Program-made: the position numbers and the translations under genes
Notes under the pieces: generated by a model
The model's database searches: none
The model's input: only the letters and a program-made list of their open reading frames with translations
Told to the model about the DNA's origin: nothing
NCBI RefSeq assembly: GCF_021018805.1
Contig: NC_086250.1
Span: 69,306,322-69,370,321, forward strand
Direction: 5' to 3'
Length of the DNA stretch: 64,000 nucleotides
Source of the DNA: Prinia subflava
Lineage: Eukaryota; Chordata; Aves; Passeriformes; Cisticolidae
Shown: positions 1-13,153 of the stretch, piece by piece
Layout: every line of letters begins with the position of its first letter
Position numbering within the stretch: position 1 is the first letter of the stretch

Positions 1-1169
1 TTACTCTTTCTGAAGAAACTGCAATTTATTTGCAGATTATGTAGTTCATTTACAGAATGTTTCCACATTTGTTACCTACCAGCCTCTTTCTCTGAAAAGC
101 AATAATGGAAATGGAAATATGAAAAGAACCAGTTAAAATCAGTGGAGTAGAATCAGAAAAAAATGTCATTAAATGTATCAAAATAAGAAACAGAGAAGAT
201 GCATCACTTTAGCTTGAAAGAAACACACATATATATATATTTGGTGTTTGGATATATATGTGAATAAATATCTCTTCATTAAATTTTTTATCAAAACAAA
301 CTGGAGACATGTAGAGATTTGTACTAATATGTCAGTTTTGCTAATGTTTCCTTCCAAGACACCATTTCATAAGTTCAAATTTGGACTGAACATCTTCCTT
401 TCTAATGGTGTGCACATGATAAACCTTAGAAGATCCCTGGGCCAGCTTTTTGAAGAACTTCATCTCTACTCCCTTGTGAACTTGAAGAAGCCTCTTCAAA
501 CACCAGCATCTCTACTTTTCATGGTAAAATTTATGTGTAGTCTCCAATTAGACTCTAAGCTCTTTGGGCTGTGTGCCCATGAAGCAAAGTTCTGCTTTAG
601 TGGACTGTGATCTCTGTATGTTGACTCAATGCAAAATGAGGAGAGCAAAACAAGTCCTGCATTCTCCCTTACACCCTACACTTCCCAAGCTCCAGATTGT
701 TGTCTGTACCCCAGATAAGCATTAAAAAAAATAAGATTTCTGTTGTCATCTACTGCAATATATTATTAAGCAAGTGTAATTATCTCACACTGGTAAGTCG
801 ATGAGATGCAATCCAGTAAAAAGAAGAAAATAAAATTGAAGGAATCGGAACAAAGGAGATATGGAATATATACGGAACAAAGAAATAATGGAATAAAATC
901 AATGTAATGCTATAAATTGTATGTACATAAATTAACGTCTGGAAATTATAGGTGATCTTCCTGGCCTAGGTAAAAAACTGTAGGAAGTTATGCTCATGCT
1001 TTAGCATTTTGCTGTTTGTAGCCAAACATTCCCAATATGTTTGGTAGTGTGAATATATGAAACAAACATTTTTAAATGTATTGCCGAAATGGAATGAATT
1101 TAATGAAATGTGGGGAAAGTGTAGCAATGGAAAAACTGACTCAACAACTAACAAAATCAACAAGCCAGA

Positions 1170-1170
<1 letters not shown>
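1..1170. other. unique AT-rich DNA, no gene recognised
   Basis: This stretch has stops in all frames apart from one 120-codon frame at 248-610 on the plus strand, whose product resembles nothing I know and has no splice or promoter support. A short AT dinucleotide run lies near 230-262. I see no repeat family and no RNA gene. Confidence 0.5.
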
Positions 1171-1224
<54 letters not shown>

Positions 1225-1249
1225 AAAAAAACAAAAAAAAACAAAAAAA
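1171..1249. repeat. poly(A) / A-rich simple repeat
   Basis: An uninterrupted run of 53 adenines (1171-1223) is followed by A-runs broken by single cytosines to about 1249. It could be the tail of an old retroposed copy, but no AATAAA lies in the 35 bases upstream and no flanking duplication is obvious, so I call it a simple repeat. It produces spurious poly-lysine and poly-phenylalanine frames on the two strands. Confidence 0.9.
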
Positions 1250-2480
1250 CCTCGATGTAGGGTTTCCGTTCACTTCATTCTCCAAAAAGATGGAACATCC
1301 ATACTTAAACAAAATTCTTTGAATTTTGATGTGAGGTCTATTGTTGGGCTGATCCATTGTCAGTTGTGGCAAGCAGGAACTTTTCCACTGGTTTCTGTAG
1401 GAATGAGACTTAGATGTTCAGGTGCAAATGTAGAATGAAGTACTGCTAAGGCAAAATTTTTGGTGTCCAAGGAAAGAATTGACAAAATGGAAAGGTTAGC
1501 TAAGAAATAATAGAGCTGGCCAACAAAAAAAGACTGTACCTTGATACAAAAAATATAATGGAATGGATTCCTGAAGAGATTTTCAATCAGCTCTAAAAAC
1601 CAGTAATTAAGTCGGTGCAGGATTTCCAATGGGAAATATTTTTTTAAAAAAGAAAATAAAAAGCATCTGGTATATTTCTGATATTACAGCTATACTTGAA
1701 GAAAAATGGTTATGAATCACAGCCTGTTCTCAACTTAATGTGAATATATGACTCCCATTGGTGATAGAAGGAACTTCACATGCATTCCAGAAGAAAATCA
1801 ATGGCTATTAAAGCTATGAAATATGAAATGAACCCTCTGATTCCATGCAATGGGAATAAAAACATGGAAAAAATTGTCTCTTTGTGATATCATTAGCCCA
1901 AAAATATCTTAGTAGATTAGAAGAAAAATTTTTGGAGTTACTAATAAGGACTTGAATTAGTAGAGTATCTGTATAGAAATCTGTATTTATCTGTAAGAAG
2001 AAAGCACACTGGGAGAAATAATTGAGAAGTATCATAACACCTCTTTGTATGGGAAATACTCATCAATTATTCTTCCTGTACCACAGCAGTTGCTAAAAAT
2101 ATAGTTGTGGTTTAGGAATGGTATTCCCCAATTTAGTGTTCCCACTGAAACACACCAAACCATGTTCTGCTTGCTCACTGTCCCCTCACCTTCACCCTCC
2201 ACCTGTGGCAGGATCAGGAGGAGAACTGGAGGCACAAAAGACAAAGACCATGGTTTGACATGACAATTTTCTGAAAGAGCAATGAGATAAGAAAATGAGC
2301 AGTGACAGCAAGAATACCCATAATGGAGTCTACAAGAAATGAATGATTTGCATGTGACTGCTCATCCCTGACAATACCCAGCCACTGCCTCTGCCATCCC
2401 TCCAACCCACAAGAGCCTCCTTCCCTCCCAGCTGGCTGGAACCAGGACAAAGTGGCACTCCCCATCCCTGCAGCTGTTCT
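1250..2480. other. unique AT-rich DNA, no gene recognised
   Basis: Only short open frames of fewer than 95 codons occur and none resembles a known protein. I see no repeat family until the CR1 fragment that follows. Confidence 0.5.
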
Positions 2481-2489
2481 AGGCTGGGC

Positions 2490-2597
2490 TTAGTGGGTCT
2501 CTGAGCAACCTGGTCTAGTGGAAGGTTGCCAAGGGCAGGGAGATTGGAATGAGATGACCTTTAAGGTCTCTTCCAACTCAAACCATTCTTTGATTCC
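2490..2597 (+). mobile_element. CR1 LINE 3'-end fragment
   Basis: The order of motifs matches the 3' end of avian CR1: a GGTCTAGTGGAAGG block, then a GGGCAGGGAGATTGGAATGA block, then ACCTTTAAGGTCTCTTCCAA, ending in ACCATTCTTTGATTCC, which is the usual CR1 terminal octamer region. The 5' part is truncated, as is normal for CR1. The copy is clearly diverged. Confidence 0.8.
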
Positions 2598-3302
2598 AAA
2601 AATTATTATTTCCATTAGTGAACACAAATATAAATTTAGCATTCCAAATCCCACATTAAGCCAATACTTAGAAGTAACTAAATATTAAAAAACAGCATTA
2701 GAAAACAGGGATTCAGTAAAGTGGGTGCAGAGTGAGCTCCACAAATATGAACTTGCTCAACACACAGGAGAAAGTATTTGTGATATGATTCTTCATGACA
2801 AAAACTTGTCAGTGCATTGAGAATCTAGTTTTAATCTTGTGTTTAGCAGTGCAAACCTTTAGTAAGATGGCAAAACTCAGTGGATTTATACTGTGGTGAG
2901 AGTAGCATTGGATTTGTCCTTTGCAAACAAGCTGCCTTCCCCAGTCTTATGAGTGTAAAACACCTCTCTACTCTCCAGTTGGTTAAAACTAAGAAATAAA
3001 TGTCAATAATGTTTATGAAAAGTTCATCTGAACCCAAACCAAAACTCCCAAATATTCTTGAACATGAACACAAAATATTTGTTTCCAAACACTTAATTTT
3101 ACTTTTTCTCTTAAAAATGATACACGTCTTATCTGTTTTGTAGCTGCTCTTTCTATTCCAATGTTACTGCAGGGAGAAAATTCAATGCATGCAAGCAAGA
3201 GATAGAGGGATATTATCAAAATATATTCTACTGATTTAAGGACAAATCAAAGCTAGTATCCAACCTAATATCTTTCGTGATCTTTCTCACATACTTCTTT
3301 CC
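2598..3302. other. unique DNA, no gene recognised
   Basis: There are overlapping minus-strand frames of 81 and 68 codons (2843-3088 and 3013-3219), but they show no domain, no splice signals and no family resemblance. I see nothing else. Confidence 0.45.
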
Positions 3303-3320
3303 TTTTTTCTCTCTTTTCTT

Positions 3321-3352
<32 letters not shown>

Positions 3353-3361
3353 TCTTTTTTT
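3303..3361. repeat. T-rich polypyrimidine tract
   Basis: Long T runs broken by a few cytosines extend over about 60 bases and end in TTTTTTTGACAG. The tract can act as the polypyrimidine tract of a splice acceptor at 3364-3365. The 174 bases that follow are open for about 45 codons in one frame before a stop and end at a possible donor (GCAG followed by gtagga at 3539/3540). Another forward frame and the reverse strand are also open here, so coding is not established. Confidence 0.8.
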
Positions 3362-3365
3362 GACA

Positions 3366-5645
3366 GAAACTCTGATCCCAGTCATAGCTGTGCTTCAAAC
3401 TTACCAGAAAAGTCTTTCCCTCACTGTTCAGCATCTCTTCTGGGAATTCAAAAGAATGGCAAAAATCATTCCAGAAGGGAAACTGCATGGAGACTTGCTG
3501 CTTGAGAACAAGGAAAGATGATCACTCATAAAATGCAGGTAGGAAATGAAACAGGAAAGCTATCAGATCCAGACTTCCTCCATGAGCAGAGGTTACCAAA
3601 ACAAGCACTCCAAAATAAAAGAGGAAATCATTGACATTTGGTCAATCGGGACTGAACTGGCTGGAGTTGTTCCGGACAGAGACTGAATTGCTGTGACTCA
3701 GAAACCCAGGCAGGAAAGTTGCTGAGGGCCAAATGCCAGCAAAAATATGGGAAATGTGTTACTGCATCAGTGTTAATTCCCACCCTTGCCCCCCATTCCC
3801 ACTCCCCTCTTCCTGGTGAAACGAGACCTGAGCAGTGGCAGAGCTCTTCAGATGGCTCCTGCTGAAGGCCTGAATTTTCCCTCCCACCTGGGTGTCCCTC
3901 CCCATCCTGCCAGCCTTACTCCTTCCTCCAAAACCACAATTTTTAGATCTTTTCACAATGCTTCTATTGGGAAAATCCTGCCTTACCACCCTTTCCCAAC
4001 TCCATCACACAAACTGTATTGGTGTCTCTAAGACTCCTTGGTGGAACAAATGAGTCAAAAGTGTTTTAAGAGGCCAGGCCAGGGTGAGGGGTTCACCTGA
4101 ACACATTAACACCCACAAGAGCTGTTATCATCACTTCATCTGACTCCTGCCTGACTCTGTCTGTAGAATTTCAACAGTGATAACTTTACTGAGCCCCCCT
4201 GAATTGTCCTGAAGCTTAAGGGTGTTTTCCACAATGATATGTAGCCCAGATTTTAAAAGTGAAAAGGGTTGAGACTCCACTCCTCTTGAAATGCTTCAAA
4301 AATGATAAATTACTCACATATAGAAAAAAAAATAGAAACACTATACACACCCTCACATGGCTTATAGGAGGAATTTTGGAGTTCAGAAATTCATCTGAGG
4401 TCATTCCTGTGTAACTCCCATAGTCCTAAGAAATATTTGTGGATTATTTTAAATCTTTCTGTTTCAGAGTCCAGCTTTTATGTCATTTCTAAATTTCTTC
4501 TCATATTTTTGATGATATTGAGTTTGAGTTCTGAGTTGTGTGACTACAGTTTTATAGAGTCAACACTAGACATTGACAGACCACTTACATCCCCACATTT
4601 TCACCACACGGCTCTTTTAATTAAAGTTATGGTATTATTAATGTCTTTTAAACTATATGTTAATACAATAAATTAATGCAATGTTTATAATGTTTCTACA
4701 CCAGTTATGATAGAGGAGTTTTGACTGAGCTAGTCTCAGGAAAAAAAAATTGAAAAACCCAGAAACATGAAGTTAAATGAATTTTGATACAGGTACAGTG
4801 CAATATCAACAAATCTGAATCTGAAACACTCCACTGAAATTGATTCAAATATGAAAACATACATACCAGAGTTAGAAGGAATGGGTAGTAGTAAAAGAGA
4901 ACATTTTTAATCTTCTCTGTAACTATGGTTTTAACATAGTCATTGACTCACACTTTCCTATGTATGTATTTAAGATCCTAATCCTGAAATGTGGAATGCA
5001 ACCAGGGAAGGGAATCAGGTGAAATGTGTGTATTGCTATTCCAGGCATGTACTGTGCATAAGAGTATTCATAATAAAGGGAGTATACAAGTTTGAGATAG
5101 ATAGATGCATAGATACACAAACTGATAAAAAGTGGATTCTCATTTGCAGAACTCCTCAAACAGCTGCGTTATTTAGTTCTCTTTTATCTATTCAGATATC
5201 TCTCTTCAGGAGGGAAAAATTGCCTAGGAATTCATTTCCTTTGAAAGTTTAATGCTTTCTTAAAACTTATCCCATGAGACAAAATTTGGTGAAATATTCA
5301 CAGGTTTTTCTGGGCATCTCACAAATACACAGTGGGGGCTCAGAGTCCCTAGGTCCTTACAAAATCAGACTTAAAAGGCCACATTTGTAAATTTTTCTAC
5401 AAAGATGACTCAAACGTGGATGGAGCAAAGATCAAGGACATTTTCATGATCCAGAGAGTAGCTCCAGGTTTTAAGGTTAAATTAAGAGATGTGGATGTGT
5501 TGTGGACCTTTTTCCTCTCTCTTTACCATTGGGATCTGACCATACTTTCTCCCTGTCCCTGGCAGGACTGGACATTGTGGTTTTTCCCCAGAACAGAGCT
5601 CTAGGAACAAGATGTTGTATTACACAGATGTTGTCATATCTGCCA
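3366..5645. other. unique DNA with one weak exon-like segment (3366-3539)
   Basis: Apart from the exon-like segment next to the T tract, this stretch holds only short frames of 62-87 codons and a short GATA-type repeat near 5096-5118. No protein, RNA or repeat family is recognised. Confidence 0.4.
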
Positions 5646-5649
5646 CATT

Positions 5650-5840
5650 CCTCTATATAAAATCATAGAACTTCAGCAGCAGTCAAGCTTTAAGCAACCT
5701 TTGGAGATCTCCAATTCAATCTCTTGATTCCACAGTAGGTTGCTCAGACCCTTTCCCATAAAATTTTTTTGAATCCCTAAAAATTTAAGAAGATCCCAGA
5801 GGTTCTCCAGGAGAATTTCCAGCTCTCAGCCACTTCCATA
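5650..5840 (-). mobile_element. old, diverged CR1 LINE fragment
   Basis: Starting at AAATCATAGAACTTCAG there is the order expected of a reversed CR1 3' end: a degenerate GGAGATCTCCAATTCAATCTC block, then GTAGGTTGCTCAGACCC. It is much more diverged than the other copies in the window and the far boundary is uncertain. Confidence 0.45.
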
Positions 5841-7998
5841 ATAAACACAGTCCCTATGTTAAAGGTCCTGTCTTGCAACATGAGCACTGCCTCTGGACCT
5901 ACTTTAGAACACATTTGTCAGGAGTCTGGGCTCATCTTTCTGTGCCATCCATTAGGCAGTGGAAGAAGGTTTTAGCAAGCCTCCCCTCCTCTTAAAGAAG
6001 TTTTTTTTTCTCTTTACTTGTGTGAGAACCTACATGTAAGGTTACAAGATGGAAACACAGAGCAAACACATCAGAGAAGAGGCTTGTCTGACCATGTTCA
6101 AGGCAGTCATGTGGAGTGTTAATCCCTTGATGGAGGAGAAGAGGCCATCCATCAAGCTGTAGGTGGGGAGTTCCCTCTCTAATGGGGCTCCTCCCAATGC
6201 AGGATCCCACTAGGTGCTGTTGCACCCACTTTTGCAGCCAAGAGTCAAGCAGACCTGACCCTTTGTCCCCATTCCTCATGACCAGGTCATGAGAAAATAC
6301 AATATACACTTAAAATCACTCTCCCCTAATGCAACTTGTTACAATAGGGACCTATGTGACTCTGAAGGGGTGTAAAAGGCACCTAAGTGAGGTGATCACT
6401 TGGAGCTCTCCAAAATCCAGAGGGGGAGAAAGAAGCATGTGCAGGGGATTACTCAGATCATTGAAAAGCAGCCATCTGAGCTGGGCCAGAGATTTTTCCC
6501 CCTAAAAATATTTTTTTAATTTCCACTCAGAGCCTGATGTGATTAAAACAAGTACACAGGCCAATTCAAAGAGCTTGTGAAGTTCTCTTCACTATCACAT
6601 GAAGATATCATCTACGTCATGAGGAAGTTCAAGAATTCTTGAGTCAGGAGGACTGATTTCTGTACATCATCAGAAAGTCAGCTTTGACAGTGGCTGATCT
6701 GGTCTGTCAAGACACCAACAGCAGCTTCTCCCAGTACTTTGTACATTTGCTGCAAAATATTTACCTTTTTAAGCAATATTTTGTTTCTGACATTATTGTC
6801 CAGGGTAAATTCTTACTGTGGAATGAATGTTTCAAAAAGTAAATATTTAAGTAACATATTAAAAAAAGCCTACCTATGATACAGTGTTAGCAAGAAATAA
6901 ACCTACCCATGAAAATAATAAAATAAAACAAGAAGTGTTTGAAGCAAATTTAAGGCTAAATGATTTTTATGTAGCTAAGCTCTGTAAATGCTCAAAGCTT
7001 GTTGATAATTCTGCCTTTTCTTTCTGATGAAAAATTAAAGATAATTTTAAAAAATAAGTAGTCCTGAAAAGAAGTTGACATGGGCTTTTAAGAACCAGGA
7101 GCTTTGAGGATTTACAGGAAAAAACCTCCTGAAACTTCAAGGTTTTGTCTCATCCTGAATCCCTGAGACATTTGAGGTTCATCACTGACTGAACTTAGAG
7201 GTGGCTCTGTCCTAATCACAGTCCTTAGACTGGACAGAAGTCCAGCATCTCTTTGAAACAATGAGCATCATACTGTGGTGTGGAAGAGCTGAAATGACTC
7301 CAAGAGGCCACATCACCCAGTGCTAAGCTCAGAACTTTGCAAAGCAAGTCCATAAATCAGGATCTGACAGTAAATTTTTAACAGTGTACACTCTGCCATG
7401 AGCAGGAGCCCAGTTCATTTTACAGGCATGATGACAGCAGCGAAGAATGCTGCAGTGATGTGGATAACGTGGTGGCACACCTGTAACCTCCAGGTCTGAA
7501 GGAGAGAACTGTTTGCACTTCATCATTCCAGGAAGAAAAATACACCCAGACCTCCTGCCACAACACACCCTAAACGGAGCCTTACTGTCCCGAGGGGGAA
7601 AAAAACCAAACCCATAATGTACAAAGTATACCTTGTCAATGTTATTCTCAGTGATTATGTATTTCCATGGTATGTGGAAGGTTTATAGAGCAATTACATC
7701 CATTGTGACTTTGTAATTACAGTATTGGGAGGTCACAGACAGAGAAATTTTGCCAACTCTATTGATTTTTGAGGCTAGCCCGAACAGGATATGGATTTGC
7801 TGTGGACTTGTAAGTTTTCAATATGTACACAAAGTGCTGTATGCTCTGGGATGAGCTCTGCCAAGTGATGTTCATGCCAGCCATGGGCCAGGGTCTGATC
7901 TCTAGTGGTCCTTCAACATAAATCTGCATGATCACCCTGGAAAATCTGTGTCTTTGTGGAAATAAGTAATTAGAGAGAAGTTCTACGTTGGAATTCCT
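5841..7998. other. unique DNA, no gene recognised
   Basis: A minus-strand frame of 105 codons lies at 5992-6309 and one of 79 codons at 7329-7568. Neither has recognisable domains. I see no repeat family here. Confidence 0.45.
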
Positions 7999-8008
7999 TG
8001 CTCTTTCC

Positions 8009-8560
8009 TGCTCCAAGGTCAGGATAAAGATACACAGGAAACGCAGATGTTAAGTTCAGTCTTGTACTATTTATTATTTCTTATCTAAGTTACAGTTTCA
8101 CAAGGTGTGAGCCCTGTCTAAGAAGGTAAGAAGATGACCACTTCTATGTTGTTTAAAGGATTTTTAAACAATAAGCAAAACCAATTAAAACCCGACACCT
8201 AAGTTATTTTTATTTATAACCAAATTAAAGATGACTCATTGTCCGCAATGTGGGCTTTCACTAAGCAACCAGAAAAGATCCCCAAAACCTGAGAAGAAGG
8301 AGGAGGAAGAAAGCGAAAGACAAAGACAACACCCAAAATCCTCCATCTTAACTCATGTATTACTATACAATAAAACCCCAACTCCTAAGTTTCCAGGACT
8401 CCAACAGTTCTAGAGACTAGAGGAAATAGTTAAAAACCACATAGCAACTAAAATCAATCTTCCTGACTACCAGCATGGTTTGGAGTGTGTTTGCAAACCT
8501 TAGCCATTTACTTTTTTGACTTTTTACTTTTTAACTATTTGCTTTTTGAACCATCCATCC
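8009..8560 (-). mobile_element. probable solo LTR remnant (ERVL-like), minus strand
   Basis: Read on the minus strand, the segment has LTR geometry. A TATA-like TTATAAATA lies at 8211-8219, and an AATAAA polyadenylation signal at 8070-8075 about 140 bases downstream. A purine/pyrimidine-biased U3-like region runs from about 8230 to 8420. The plus-strand 60-codon frame at 8231-8413 falls inside this and is not a gene. I could not find a convincing target-site duplication or exact TG/CA ends, so the borders are approximate and the family name is an impression. Confidence 0.42.
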
Positions 8561-9251
8561 TACAGCAAAAATTCCATTCTGGACAATAATGTAACAGAAG
8601 AGCTGATCGATTTTTTTTTTAAGCTCTACAGTGCAGTTTCACTAGAGAAGAAAAGCTAAGAAAGAAAGAGTTTTTATCAAGTAAGGGACAAAATTGCTTG
8701 AGTTATTGAACTGAATAAGGTTCAACTGATCTTACTTAAGTAGATAAGAGCTGTGTTCACAGAGCATGTTGGATCCCTACCACACCACTATTTGTGAGAA
8801 TAATGGGAAACCTCAGCCATTCCACAGAGCACACATTCCTTAGTATAAATTTAGGCACAGAGCTTCTTGTCAGGATGGGTACCTGCAAGACTAATTTTAT
8901 GAAAAATGTAAAAAACTATTTAAACAAAAACTGTGGGTGTTGATGGGATTTCGTTGCTGTTCTTGTTTGGTTGGGTTTTATGGGGTTTTTTCAGGGTGTT
9001 AAATCAAAATTAAATTCTTTATTTTAAACTAAAGGAAAATGGTTTTTTGTTTTGGTTTGGTTTTTTTTTTAAAGGGAATTCAGAGTGCTTCTCACTCATT
9101 CTGATATGATGCATTTTAGATTTCTTTCAATCATGAAAGATTTCTTCCACATGATGTCTTTGATAAATATGCACAACACTTAGAGAAAAAAATGAGATCT
9201 CTAAAAAGAACATTTCCAGAGAAAATACTGAAATGTAGTGCTCTATTGATG
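8561..9251. other. unique AT-rich DNA, nothing recognised
   Basis: There are short T and GGTTT-like runs near 8935-9070. No frame longer than 60 codons, repeat family or RNA is seen. Confidence 0.5.
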
Positions 9252-9527
9252 TAGTGATAGGACAAGGGGGAATGGCTTTAAGCTGAAAGAGGGTAGGTTT
9301 AGATCAGATATTTGGAAGGAATTCTTCCCTGTGAGGGTGGTGAGGCCCTGGCACAGGGTGCCCAGAGAAGCTGTGGCTGCCCCTGGAACCCTGGAAGTGT
9401 CCAAGGCCAGGCTGGAGAGGGCTTGGAGAAACCTGGGATAGTGGAAGGTGCCCCTGCCCATATCAGGTTGGTTGGAATGAAATGATCTTTAAGATCCCTT
9501 CTAACCTAAACCATTCTACAATTCTAT
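9252..9527 (+). mobile_element. CR1 LINE 3'-end fragment
   Basis: This is a clear CR1 3' end about 275 bases long. It shows GTGAGGGTGGTGAGGCCCTGG, then CCTGGAAGTGTCCAAGGCCA, then GGGATAGTGGAAGGTGCCCC, then ATGATCTTTAAGATCCCTTC, ending ACCATTCTACAATTC. The minus-strand 72-codon frame inside it is a shadow of the repeat. Divergence looks moderate. Confidence 0.92.
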
Positions 9528-12500
9528 TATGGGACTTCTGTTTTACTAATCACAATCTGGGGTTTTTTTCAGTTGAGTGAAAATTTGGCAAACTGTAGAT
9601 GGCACCATTGAACATTTTGGTACAACTGACTGCTTTTTCCACTGAAAAGGTTAGACCCTCCAAAGTGTTCAAAAATATCCATGTTAAAACATCATAATGT
9701 CCCAACACCGATCAAGAAACATTTAACAACCTTTTGAACAAACTTCCTTTACACTATGCATATGAAAAGTCCATAGTTTTTAAAATTCTATTTGGTATTT
9801 TTTGATTGGTGAAAAGAGGGTCAATCTCCCTTTAGTTTCCTCCTGGCTTTCTATTTTGGCATGTGCGTACTCTAGAGATTGATCTGAAAATTACCTCTGC
9901 CTAAAATCTGACCCACACAAATGAATTTTGAAGTTGTTTGAAAAAATTTGAATTACTTTCAAGAATAGAAATATCACAATGAATATAATGAATACATGAA
10001 ATTTCCTTCTTTAAGACAGCAGAGTGTAGGAGAGAACCTTTGACTGTGGACAAGACTGCCTTTTACACTGGGCACTGTTCTATGCAATATAATGGGGACT
10101 TTAAGCAAGGATAAGTGTAATTAATATATAACATTAGTAAGAGTCAATTTTCATTCTCTTCTTGAGACCGGCTGGCATTATCATTATTTTATTTTTTAAT
10201 TTCCTGGTGATATTTTACCAGCCTTCTCATATGACTGAGATAAGCTGTTGCACGTTTTGATTTGAAAGCAAGGGGAATGGTAATTAAGTAATTTGAAAAT
10301 GAAAAGAGCTTAATCAAAGGGGCTTGTACAGTATGGGACTGTGCAGAACCTCCATCTACCTTTGAGAGAGACCCTTCTTCAAAAAATCTCTCCTGGCAAA
10401 ACAACCATGTCCTGATCCAGGTCTCATTTATTTCAAGAGGAACGTCTTCACTGATATGTCTAACACCTCAAAATATCATTAATTCAAGGGGTGAAATTCA
10501 GTTTTAAATGGATGATTTAGAGCTTGGAATACCAAAGAAGCTGAAGTGACTCTGAATCCAATGTGTGGATGAGATCTACAGGGCACAGCAGGCACACCAT
10601 GCTGCTCTCTGATTTGGTTGCACCACTCACATCCTCCAATGTGATCCTGTGATTCTGTGATCTTAACAAAGGAGGCTTCAGTGACACTCAGCAACATTAG
10701 AAAAAAAGAAAAAGCAATAACAATACTGAAAAAAAAGATTGCATTCTGGTTTTAACACCACAGGATTTGCTCACCCTATAACTTGCAAAATAATAAATAA
10801 TAATAAACCGTGAACCAAAACTCAAGACTGTTTTGTTTTATTTGAATGTCATGACTCTTGAGCCACAGACACAGAGAATCAGAGTCTTCTTAGCATGAAC
10901 CCCCAACTCTATTCTCCACAGCAAAAAACTCATTGCTTTTTTTGAGTTCTGATATAACCTGGTGATTTGGCAGTGCCCGTGGACAAAAGATGATGGAAGT
11001 CTGAGCATGCTATGCACAAAGTAAAAATGGCATTTGGGTCATCCACACCCTGGACAGACAATCCTGTATACATAATGCCTAGATGTGGGAGAAAATGTTT
11101 CCTTTACAGCTAATATACCTGTGTGTGTGTGTATAGTGAGATGCAGATTGTCATGGCCATTTTTCTCTACAGATTATGGTAATGATTAAATGAGCATGAA
11201 TGGACTTCTGAAAATGATAACAAGTAGGGGAAATTCCATCCTATTTTGTATCTCTATCTTTTCTGTGAACATTACTTTGTTATCTGCAATATGCAAGTCT
11301 TTGAATAGGTGCTATTAATTTAATATGCATTTATTCTTTCTGATCTCTCTTTAATTTTAAATTAAGTGAAGTCAATGATCAAAGAAAGGCCAGAATAATA
11401 ACCCTGTAGGATGATTTTTTTTTTTATCTTTTCTTTTGGTCACAGAAAGCAAAGAGAAGTAGCACTGTCTGTTTTTTCTAGGCCAGTTCTGCAATATCTA
11501 CCTAGGTGACAACGTGGCCTGCAGTAACACCAAAGTACATGGGAGTCACCCAAATAAACAACTGCCAAGTAGAGCAAAGGCCTAGGATCAAGCTCTAAAC
11601 ACCCTTATTTACCTTTTGTGTTTCAGCAGTTGCTAAGAGCCACAAGCTTATTGCTCCAAGCCATTAAACTTGGAGCAGAAAGACTACCCCTGCCCCAAAG
11701 AATTGCAGTAATAATTTGTTTAACTCTGTATAACTTAATCTGCTTATGAATGAAAGACTCACACACCCAAACTCTCCTTAGCAGAATATTTAACCATGCT
11801 TTTTAAAAATCATGACAAAGATTGGAACCATCCCTGAGCTACCAAATTTCTTTGTCACTCTGCAGTAAAAGTCATGACCATGGCAGAATCAATACCCAAA
11901 CATTACTTAGGAGGAAGTGGGCTGAGAATTCACCAATTTGTTTCTTATAAACCACTACCAAAGCAAATTATTTTCAGACAGACTCATCTAACATATCTAA
12001 CAGTTTTATACAGAAAAATAAACTTGGCAGAGAAGATACAGTTATTGTTAGAACAACCAGTTCTGACATCAACAATGGCTGGGGAACAACAACAACAAAA
12101 GAACAAGCTCTGAGGAACAGCCTCATCCAGTTAAGAGGCTTGTGCATCAGAAAGAGAGAGGATGTATTTAACCCATTTTTTCTCTTAATTTTGTCATCTG
12201 TATGTTCAAAACTTTCCTTACATCCATAGACAATACCAGTCAGTAATTCAACGAGCTGTAAGATGCCCAATTGCAGGACAAAACTCAAAATTGAGTCATC
12301 CCTTTGAACACAGGTTCCTTCTTGGCACCAGGAGTTAAGCTCTGGACTACAAAAAGCAGAAATATGTGTGCTTAGAAATTTTTTGGATATCTGCCCTGCT
12401 CTTGACTTGCCATTAACCTGGCATTTAAAGATATTAAATAGCAAGCCCTAAGGTTTTGAGTCTGTGTGTTAGAGCAGCTGAAGAGGCCAAAGGCGCTCCT

Positions 12501-13040
12501 GATCCATTTTGGACATTTTGGGGCAAATGTCATAATGCATAGAAAAGTTTTGAAACTTTTTTGGGTTTTGGTGGTGGTTTTTTGTTGGTTTTTTTTTTTT
12601 GGTTTTTTTTTTACATTTTGAGTTGTGACCTGTATTAACCCACCATGTCCAGTTCAAGTTTTGCTAAATTAGTCTGCAGATTGACAAATGAAAATTTTGT
12701 TGAATTCTTTATGGGCTCTAGTGACTAAAAGAAACCTTTAGCATAGAAAATTCTGTTGCTTTTTCAAAAATTTGATAAAGTATTATTTCTGGGCAAACTT
12801 TGCTCCTTGCATTGTACCTACTGTGGTCAGGATTAGTTGTCCCTATATGGGACCAGCCAAATCTGCATTTGAATTCTAATCATTCAGCCTCTGGTAACAT
12901 CTCTACCACAATCAGCAGGTATTTTTCAAATGCTGTCTGAAATAATGAAAAAAATTTGTAATACTTGGGTTGTTTTCCACTCATTCTTTTCCCAAGAGGC
13001 TTTGCTTTGTTTTGTTTTACTTTGGGTTTTTTTGTTTTTT
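9528..13040. other. unique DNA, no gene recognised
   Basis: The longest frame is 156 codons on the minus strand at 11974-12444, with no recognisable domain, no splice context and a length expected once or so by chance in this much AT-rich DNA. T/G-rich low-complexity runs lie near 12555-12612. Confidence 0.45.
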
Positions 13041-13070
13041 GGTTTGGTTTGGTTTGGTTTGGTTGGTTTA
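13041..13070. repeat. short GGTTT pentamer repeat
   Basis: Four perfect GGTTT units (13041-13060) are followed by degenerate GGTT units, preceded by a T/G-rich tract from about 13005. The same motif forms an 11-copy array at 25281-25335. Confidence 0.9.
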
Positions 13071-13147
13071 ACCAGTAGTTAACCACCAGGGTAAAAGTTT
13101 TGGCTTGGATTATGTCACAGGTTTGTTGGCAGGACTTCAGAGCAGTA

Positions 13148-13153
13148 TCTTCC
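13148..13153. repeat. target-site duplication, left copy
   Basis: TCTTCC sits immediately left of the left LTR and is repeated exactly at 15967-15972 right of the right LTR. A 6-bp duplication is typical of betaretrovirus/ERVK-class integration. Confidence 0.9.

Noticed and set aside
966..1438. Poly-lysine and poly-phenylalanine frames around the A53 run
   Set aside because: They are translations of the simple repeat and its flanks.
10590..10665. Possible CR1 tail (GATCCTGTGATTCTGTGATC)
   Set aside because: Only the octamer-like words match; the diagnostic CR1 blocks upstream are missing.
11974..12444. 156-codon minus-strand frame
   Set aside because: Composition is that of chance AT-rich translation and no family is recognised.
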